Assembly: GCF_033118175.1 (NCBI RefSeq)
Contig: NC_083701.1
Coordinates: 9,505,501-9,569,500, forward strand
DNA: 64,000 nucleotides
Direction: 5' to 3'
Origin: Dama dama
Taxonomy: Eukaryota; Chordata; Mammalia; Artiodactyla; Cervidae
The notes beneath the pieces are model-generated. The model was not told where the DNA came from, made no database searches, and worked only from the letters and a program-made list of their open reading frames with translations. Of this stretch, positions 56,744 through 64,000 are shown piece by piece (the stretch's first letter is position 1; the number at the start of each line of letters is the position of its first letter). The position numbers were made by a program, and so were the translations under genes.

Positions 56744-58042
56744 GAGAAAAGCATTTTACTTTATTTTATTTTTTATTAGTTGGAGGCTAATTACCTCACA
56801 GCATTTCAGTGGGTTTTGTCATACATTGATATGAATCAGCCATAGAGTTACACGTATTCCCCATCCCGATCCCCCCTCCCACCTCCCTCTCCACCCGATT
56901 CCTCTGGGTCTTCCCAGTGCACCAGGCCCGAGCACTTGTCTCATGCATCCCACCTGGGCTGGTGATCTGTTTCACCATAGATAATATACATGCTGTTCTT
57001 TCGAAACATCCCACCCTCACCTTCTCCCACAGAGTTCAAAAGTCTGTTCTGTACTTCTGTGTCTCTTTTTCTGTTTTGCATATAGGGTTATCGCTACCAT
57101 CTTTCTAAATTCCATATATATGTGTTAGTATGCTGTAATGTTCTTTATCTTCTGGCTTACTTCACTCTGTATAATGGGCTCCAGTTTCATCCATCTCATT
57201 AGAACTGATTCAAATGAATTCTTTTTAACGGCTGAGTAATATTCCATTGTGTATACGTACCACAGCTTCCTTATCCATTCATCTGCTGATGGGCATCTAG
57301 GTTGCTTCGATGTCCTGGCTATTATAAACAGTGCTGCGATGAACATTGGGGGGCACGTGTCTCTTTCAGATCTGGTTTCCTCAGTGTGTATGCCCAGAAG
57401 TGGGATTGCTGGGTCATATGGCAGTTCTATTTCCAGTTTTTTAAGAAACATATTAAAAAAATCACACACCATGACCAAGTGGGCTTTATCCCAGGAATGC
57501 AAGGATTCTTTAATATCCACAAATCAATCAATGGAATACACCACATTAACAAATTGAAAGATAAAAACCATATGATTATCTCAATAGATGCAGAGAAAGC
57601 CTTTGACAAAATTCAGCACTCATTTATGATTAAAACTCTCCAAAAAGCAGGAATAGAAGGAACATACCTCAACATAATAAAAGCTATATATGACAAACCC
57701 ACAGCAAGCATCACCCTCAATGGTGAAAAACTGAAAGCATTTCCCCTGAAATCAGGAACAAGACAAGGGTGCCCACTCTCACCACTACTATTCAACATAG
57801 TGTTGGAAGTTTTGGCCACAGCAATCAGAGCAGAAAAAGAAGTAAAAGGAATCCAGATAGGAAAAGAAGAAGTGAAACTCTCGCTGTTTGCAGATGACAT
57901 GATCCTCTACATAGAAAACCCTAAAGACTCTTCCAGAAAATTACTAGAGCTAATCAATGAATATAGTAAAGTTGTAGGATATAAAATTAACACACAGAAA
58001 TCCCTTGCATTCCTATATACTTACAATGAGAAAAGCATTTTA
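56744..58042 (-). mobile_element. L1 insertion with twin-priming inversion and 15-bp target duplication
   Basis: Exact copies of gagaaaagcatttta lie at 56744-56758 and 58028-58042. Between them, 56759 to about 57445 is the antisense L1 3' end (tagttggaggctaattacct and ORF2 end on minus). From about 57446 to 58027 is sense L1 ORF2 reverse transcriptase: HHDQVGFIPGMQGFFNIHKS, SGTRQGCPLSPLLFNIVLEV and the catalytic FADDMILY. A 251-codon plus frame (57302-58057) starts in the antisense part and runs on into the RT part, so it is a chimera and not an intact ORF2. The insertion lies in DNAAF11 intron 10. Confidence 0.93.
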
Positions 58043-58156
58043 GAAGTGCTTAGTTGAAGATGGATAATTTACACAGAAAGAATCAGAAGGCTTCTTTTTT
58101 TCTCAGTGATAAACTGAGTAGCACTTTTTCCTTTGAGATATATACTTTTTAAGATT

Positions 58157-58270
58157 TTAGGAACTTCCCCAGTGGTCTAGTTGTTGAGACTTGGCCTTCC
58201 AATGCGGGGAGTGTGGGTATGATCCCTGGTTGGGGAGCTAAGAGCTCACATGCCTCTTGGCCAAAAATTC
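58157..58270 (+). mobile_element. tRNA-Glu-derived (CHR-type) SINE
   Basis: gaacttccccagtggtctag, gtatgatccctggttgggga, agctcacatgcctcttggcc, then an A-rich tail to about 58300. Confidence 0.75.
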
Positions 58271-58399
58271 AAAACAAAAAAAGAAAAAAGAAAATAAACA
58301 AAAGACAGAAGCAGTGTTGTAACAAATTCAGTAAAGACTTAAAAAAAAAGATTTTAGACTACTGTGTTAAAGTAACATTGATGTCAAGCTGTCCCTATC

Positions 58400-59098
58400 G
58401 TTCAGTTCAGTTCAGTCGCTCAGTTGTGTCCGACTCTTTGCGACCCATGAATTGCAGCACACCAGGCCTCCCTGTCCATCACCAACTCTCGGAGTTTACT
58501 CAAACTCATGTCCATCTAGTTGGTGATGCCATCCAGCCGCCTCATCCTCTGTCATCCCCTTCTCCTCCTGCTCCCAATCCCTCCCAGCATCAGGGTCTTC
58601 TCCAATGAGTCAACTCTTCACATGAGGTGGCCAAAGTATTGGAGTTTCAGCTTCAGCATCAGTCCTTCCAATGAACACCCAGGACTGATCTCCTTTAGGA
58701 TGGACTGGTTGGATCTCCTTGCAGTCCAAGGGACTCTCAAGAGTCTTCTCCAACACCACAGTTCAAAAACATCAATTTTTCAGCGCTCAGCTTTCTTCAC
58801 AGTCCAACTCTCACATCCATATATGACCACTGGAAAAACCATAGCCTTGACTAGATGGACCTTTGTTGGCAAAGTAATGTCTCTGCTTTTTAATATACTA
58901 TCTGGGTTGGTCATAACTTTCTTTCCAAGGAGCAAGCGTCTTTTAATTTCATGGCTGCAATCACCATCTGCAGTGATTTGGGACCCCAAAAAAATAAAGT
59001 CTGACACTGTTTCCCCATCTATTTCCCATGAAATGATGGGACCAGATGCCATGATCTTAGTTTTCTGAATGTTGAGCTTTAAGCCAACTTTTTCACAT
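58400..59098 (-). mobile_element. 5'-truncated BovB
   Basis: Antisense BovB from its 3' gttcagttcagttcag terminus to aagccaactttttcaca. The minus frame at 58780-59052 reads ISWEIDGETVSDFIFLGSQI and IYGCESWTVKKAE, BovB ORF2 C-terminal sequence. The least diverged BovB 3' end in the window by eye. Confidence 0.93.
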
Positions 59099-59099
59099 T

Positions 59100-60345
59100 A
59101 GTCCTCTGAAATTGTTATTAAATTATTAACTAATAATTATTACCTTTTATAATTTATTTTATATACTTCTGTCATTATTCCTCCTAAAAGGTAGCTAGTC
59201 AAAAATCAACCTTTGGAGAATACTTACTTGCCCAGAATTAGTTGTTTTTCATTTATGAGTTCGGCATTTGCAAGGGCTATAAAACTCAAAGAATGAAAGC
59301 TTTTTTCTTAAAAAATCATCAAAATTTAAAAATAAAAATTCTAACTTCACTTGTGGTTACTATTGAAAATAAGTATTACTAAAAATTAGCATCTTTATAG
59401 TTCCTGTTGATTTAAACAGTTGATGTACTGAAGTTTGTGTGTCTAGGCTTACTGTGGAATTGTCGGTCTGACCCACATTACAATGACTGAGGCATCTTCT
59501 TAGAGTTTTAAGGCATAAAACTCAAGGAGACAATTAGGTATACTTTTGGTTCATTCATAGGAAACAGTGTTGTCAATATGTTAAGTGATAACTCCGTGCT
59601 TTAGGAAATATCTAAAATTGTCCTTGGTAGTTTATAATACTTGGATACTGTAAATTGATGAAAAGAAGATCAAATTTGCTGTTTAGTCATTCCTTCTTTG
59701 TGATAGTATTTGTAAAGATTATTTGTGAAGAGCTCATCTATTTGATGATGTCTGTGCTGTGATGACTCCAACTGTGTTTGTGGAAATTCAGTGACAAACT
59801 TTGTATACACTTTTTCCAGGACGCAAAATTTTTAATGGAACCCACAAACTGTTCAACTATTTCTTATTAGCCACTTCACTCATCATTTTGTCATAGATGT
59901 CAAATGGATCTTTTTCCCTTTCCTGCTCCTGAATGAGGCTGGGTCTGTACAGACTAGGTGCTGATAAGCAGACAAGTTTCACGTCTGTTCTTTGTCACAG
60001 GGGTCGTGGCTGAATATTCCCTTGCTAACCTGCTGGTGGGTTGTCCCAGCTCAGCTCCACACCCAAAGGTTCTTATCTCACGCTAGCTCCACCATACGAG
60101 ATGCTTCCCAACATCTGGGAACATCTGTATCTGTGGGTTGGTATAATACCCAGACATCACAATCCCTACCATTCCCTGTCGAATTCCCGTCTCCACTGGC
60201 CATCATTATAACTTAACTTGTGGGTCCTGCGTCTCCCAGAAGGCCATCTCCTCCACTATGATTTCAAGGGTTGATGCCTTAGCTGGAAGAGTTGGGTGGG
60301 GTTGTGGATGGAAAAGTACTCTGGCTTTCTCAGAAAGTGACATTA
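59100..60345. other. Intron 10, no feature recognised
   Basis: AT-rich, then mixed sequence; no conserved exon, repeat or RNA gene recognised. Confidence 0.5.
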
Positions 60346-60348
60346 GGT

Positions 60349-60665
60349 GACTTCCCTGGTGGTCCAATGGTTAGGAATCTGCCTGCCAGGACAAGAGACA
60401 TGGGTCCGATCCCTGGTCTGGGAAGATTCCACATGCTGCGGGGCCACTAAACCCGTGGGCCACAGCTGAGCCCATACTCTCCAGCCCAAGAGCTACGACT
60501 ACTGAAGCCTGATTACCTAGAGCCCATGCTCCAAAACAAGAGAAGCCGCCGCGATGAGAAGCGCACGCACCGCAACGAAGAGTAGCCCCCGCTCACCGCA
60601 ACTAGAGAGAGCCTGGGCCGCAGTAAAGACCCAGCACAGCCAAAGATGAGTAAAATTTAAACAAA
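60349..60665 (+). mobile_element. tRNA-Glu-derived (CHR-type) SINE, near full length
   Basis: Begins gacttccctggtggtccaat (A-box-like), then gggtccgatccctggtctgg (B-box-like), a long body with agcccatgctccaaaacaag and gaagccgccgcgatgagaag, then an A-rich tail. Confidence 0.85.
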
Positions 60666-61059
60666 AAAAGAGAAGGAAAGTGACTTTAGGGAGTGGAAGA
60701 TCAACTGCCCAGGTAATAGGGCGGAGGAAACACTCTGCGCCTCGTGAGGTTTCTCTCAGTCCTGCTCCACACGCCAGTGGCATTTCCCGCTCGTTTCCAG
60801 AACTGTTTTATTCCTTAGTCTTAGTTTTGGGTTCCGTGTAGAGTCTCCGTCTCCAGTGCCTGTCGCCGTTTAGTCCATTAGGTATATCCATTCAGGAAAC
60901 GTGGACCCACCGTGTCATCCGTCTACCAGAAAGTCACTCTTCTTTGGGGAAGAGTCGTTAATCCTTTTCTCAACACAGCGGCCAAATGATCATTTCACAG
61001 TGTGTGTAAATCAGACCAAGTCATGTTTTCTAGTCAGAGTTAAAAGCAAGCTCCCCGCA

Positions 61060-61575
61060 AGAATCTTCTCCTGCCACGATCCCTCTGACGTTATCTTCTG
61101 TCACTTTACCCTCTCATCATTCCAGCCACCTTGGCTTCCTTGCCACTTCACAAATATGACAAGCATCCTCCTGCCCCGGTCCTTGGTGCTTGCTGTCCTC
61201 TCTGCTAGAATGCCATTCTCCCAGGTATCCTCATGGTCTGCTCTCCCCCTTCTTTTGGGTTTTGTTTTTGTTTTTTTTTTTCCAAGTGTTATTTCACCAT
61301 GAGTTCTTTCCTGATCCCAAGATTTAGAAAGCTTCCCCTTCCCTACCCCAGTGTTCTCTATCCCTTATTTCTGCTGTATTTTTCTTCAGAAGAATGTATC
61401 ACCACTCGACAGTCATGTATTTAATTGTTTCTTTCTTTGTCTGTCTCCATCAACAAAAATTTAAGCTTCATGAGAATAGGGATTTTGGTCTGGTTTTATT
61501 ACTACTGTGTCACTGGTACCTAGAACTGAGCCAGACAAAGAGTAGGTGGTCAATAAATTTTTGTTGAGCAAGTAA
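61060..61575 (+). repeat. L2 LINE 3' end relic
   Basis: tccagccaccttggcttcct, tgctagaatgccattctccc, a poly-T at 61266-61281, and the terminal gtcaataaatttttgttgag. Confidence 0.72.
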
Positions 61576-61759
61576 ATACATTAAATGCAACTTTAAAATA
61601 CATTTTAATATTTACAACAAGAATCTCCCGTAATTACTCTTCTCCCTCCACAGTCATTTCCTCATCATTTTTCCATGTGTGTTATTCCAGGTTAACTTTC
61701 AAATAATTTCATCCAATTCTGCCTCCAGGAATGCCATTTGAATTTTTATTGCTGTTACC

Positions 61760-61965
61760 ATTTAGAGACAGTGAAAAGAGATGGTCTCTGGAGCCACAGA
61801 ACCTGGGTGGATCCACAGATACTTCTACTCAACAGCTGCATGACCTTGAGCAAATTATTCATCCCTCTGTGCCTTAGACTCCTTGTCCATACAGTGATAT
61901 TAATGATCAGTCACACCTCAAAAAGTTGTATTGAGGATTATATAAATGAATATGTAAAGCACCTA
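61760..61965 (+). repeat. MIR SINE relic
   Basis: Sense MIR: gctgcatgaccttgagcaaa, gtgccttagactccttgtcc, attgaggattatataaatga. Confidence 0.75.
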
Positions 61966-62029
61966 GGTGACCACTTGGGGCATAATGCACTCTGCGCTCA
62001 TGTTACTGTTAATTAATATTATCCATTAC

Positions 62030-62337
62030 CATGATAGCTCAGCTGGTGAAGAATCTGCCTGCAACGCAGGAGATCCCATTCGATTCCTGGGTCGGGAAGA
62101 TCTGCTGGAGAAGGGATAGGCTACCCACTCCAGTATTCTTGGGCTTCCCTGGTGGCTCAGCTGGTAAAGAATCCGCCTGCAATGCAGGAGACCTGGGTTC
62201 AATCCCTGGGTTGGGAAGATCCCCTGGAGAAGGGAATGGCTACCCACTCCAGTATTCCGGCCTAGAGAATTTCACGGACTGTATAGTCCATGGGGTGGCA
62301 AAGAGTCGGACATGACTGAGTAACTTTAACTTTCACT
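62030..62337 (+). mobile_element. Two adjacent BovA2-type SINE units
   Basis: A short unit (62030-62138: atagctcagctggtgaagaa to actccagtattctt) runs straight into a second (62140-62337: gggcttccctggtggctcag to gacatgactgagtaacttta). Confidence 0.92.
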
Positions 62338-62339
62338 GT

Positions 62340-64000
62340 GTGTATGATTTTAGTCCCTATCCTGAGTAGAATTATTCCCCGTCAGATTTTCTGAGAGCTT
62401 ATGCTTGTCCATCAATATATTTTCTTAAATGTGTGGTCAGACTCACTGGTATGTCCATGAACAGTCTTATCATCATCAGCCTGGGAGTATCTGGCACATG
62501 ATTTCATCACAGTCCAACTTAACAAGATTTAACTGAGACTTTGCATTCACAGGGAAACTTGCATCGTCATTCAATTAAACTCCCATCTAGATTCTCAACT
62601 GACAAGTTCCAGGAGCACTCCAAGAATATGCTTCCTGATTTCCTTTGGGTGTTCTTTCAGAATAATTAACTGAGATTAAAGAAGGTGCCATTCGAACTGA
62701 ACAGCAAAATATATTTACAGCTTCACTCAGTGAATATCCTGCTTGATTTTGCTTTATTGAGCACAGGAGACAAAGGTCACATATTAAAGGTCAATATTAC
62801 AGACCATGATTCTAGAAAACAGTCTCAGATGCCCTTTCCCTTATTATTTTAACACATTTCTCAGTGCTTTATCTCTACTCAAATGTGCTTATGATATGCC
62901 CAACATAAACTCAGTTTTACTCTCTGAATGTTAATTTCAAGATGGTCTAGAGTGAGGGCCACCTGATCATCTTGCTGGGTTTTTCTGTTCCATTCATACT
63001 TCTCTTATAGGACATTCTCTCTCTTCCTCAGCTCATTCCTAAAAGCTTGCAGTGCTGAAACAATAGAAGCATCAAAGGATGATTTCCACATACCTCAAAT
63101 ATCATATCTTTTCCCGCTTGGCCTCCTTGGCCGTCCTTATCCTATGAATGACCTGTCTGTGATCTCTCTGAACTCTCCAGATATGTGTTAGCTCCTATTC
63201 CCATTTGCCTATGAAAGGCTATTTTCCCCCTCTGACAATTCTCTCTTCTACATCTTCACTGAATTTTCTCCACACACAACTTATATTAGGAAACATGCTA
63301 AAACGTCTCCCTTCTCCAAAATAAAACAGTACAAAATAAAAACATTCCCCTCTACTTAACTGATCTGACCTGCTTCACAGCAAAACTCTGAGAGCAGACG
63401 TCTATATTTTCTGTTCCAATTCTTTTTTCACAATTTCTAGAACTAACCCCAATGAGGTATTCATCTCTTCTCCAGTGTCCCCACCCACATCAATGAAACA
63501 TCTCTTTTTGAGGTCTCCAGTCCTCTCTATGTGACTAGATCCAGCAGTCAGCCCCCTTCCTCCTCTTCTCTGACCTTTCAAGAGGTTTTTACGCCACTAA
63601 CCAACCCCTCCATTTTAAACAGCTGTCACTTGGCCTTAGACACACCACTTTGATTTGCTTCTCTTCTTACGTCCGCTCACTTGATGGTCTGCCACCGGAT
63701 GCTTCTTTGCTGGTTCTTTCTCCTGCCCAGGCCTCTGAAAGTTGGCATGTCCATCCTTCAATCCTGGAACCTCGTTTCTCTTCTCTGCACTCACTCTCTA
63801 CATAGGCTCATGACTTTCAGTAACATCTCTAGAGCTCCACCATCAGCTAGTTGCCAAGTAGGTCATTAAGAGTGACAGTCACATGAAGAAAATTTAAGAA
63901 TATGGACTACATATTTTAAAACCATCTTGACAGTGATGAGTGTGAGGCTGTCATGGCTAACGCCATGGCAGGCAGCCTAGATTAGAAGTAGGCCTGGTTT
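62340..64000. other. Window end, possible LINE debris, no exon found
   Basis: AT-rich sequence to about 63000, then pyrimidine-rich sequence at about 63300-63880 that resembles L2/CR1-type LINE debris (accccaatgaggtattcatc, atgaaacatctctttttgag). The missing DNAAF11 C-terminal exons were not recognised here. Confidence 0.4.

Noticed and set aside
57302..58057. 251-codon frame as a functional L1 ORF2
   Set aside because: The frame starts in inverted antisense sequence and covers only part of the RT domain; it is a product of the L1 inversion.
60349..60420. tRNA gene
   Set aside because: The A-box- and B-box-like sequences belong to a tRNA-Glu-derived SINE; no cloverleaf is formed and an A-rich tail follows.

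Overview
This is a window of nuclear DNA from a ruminant, most likely a bovid. The evidence is many copies of the ruminant retrotransposon BovB (RTE clade) and its derived SINEs (Bov-tA/BovA2), ruminant-type L1 3' ends, tRNA-Glu-derived cetartiodactyl (CHR-type) SINEs, and older mammalian MIR and L2 relics. Cattle, buffalo, sheep and goat cannot be told apart from this sequence alone.

One protein-coding gene can be supported: LRRC6, now called DNAAF11, on the + strand. Its product is a cytoplasmic factor needed to preassemble the dynein arms of motile cilia. I placed ten coding exons by hand: 9028-9037, 22543-22710, 29178-29255, 36706-36878, 39905-40131, 45346-45537, 47513-47590, 50977-51042, 52966-53035 and 53848-53943. 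All junctions are GT-AG, the frame stays open through every junction, and the exons add up to 1158 nt (386 codons). The protein has N-terminal leucine-rich repeats with a cap, a charged helical middle and a CS/p23-like domain. The C-terminal roughly 80 residues of the family were not found before position 64000, so the gene probably continues past the window edge.

Layout: 1-8740 is intergenic and carries a few SINEs, L2/CR1-type LINE debris and a probable LTR. 8740-9330 is a CpG island with the start codon and a near-consensus RFX X-box 97 bp upstream, as expected for a ciliary gene. 9038-53847 is intronic apart from the exons, and 53944-64000 appears to be the start of a long intron 10. The introns are full of retroelements. 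Some are nested and datable relative to each other: BovB inside a SINE, BovB inside BovB, and an L1 with a twin-priming 5' inversion. Most have visible target-site duplications. A 74-bp mariner-type palindrome in intron 1 resembles the source of the bovine miR-2284/2285 family.

I found no tRNA or rRNA gene, no CRISPR array, no operon and no second host gene. Most other open frames are read through SINE, L1 or BovB sequence or the CpG island. The points most worth checking are the X-box with its overlapping upstream ATG, a tandem splice donor at exon 5 in which the second donor adds an in-frame stop, and the miR-like hairpin.
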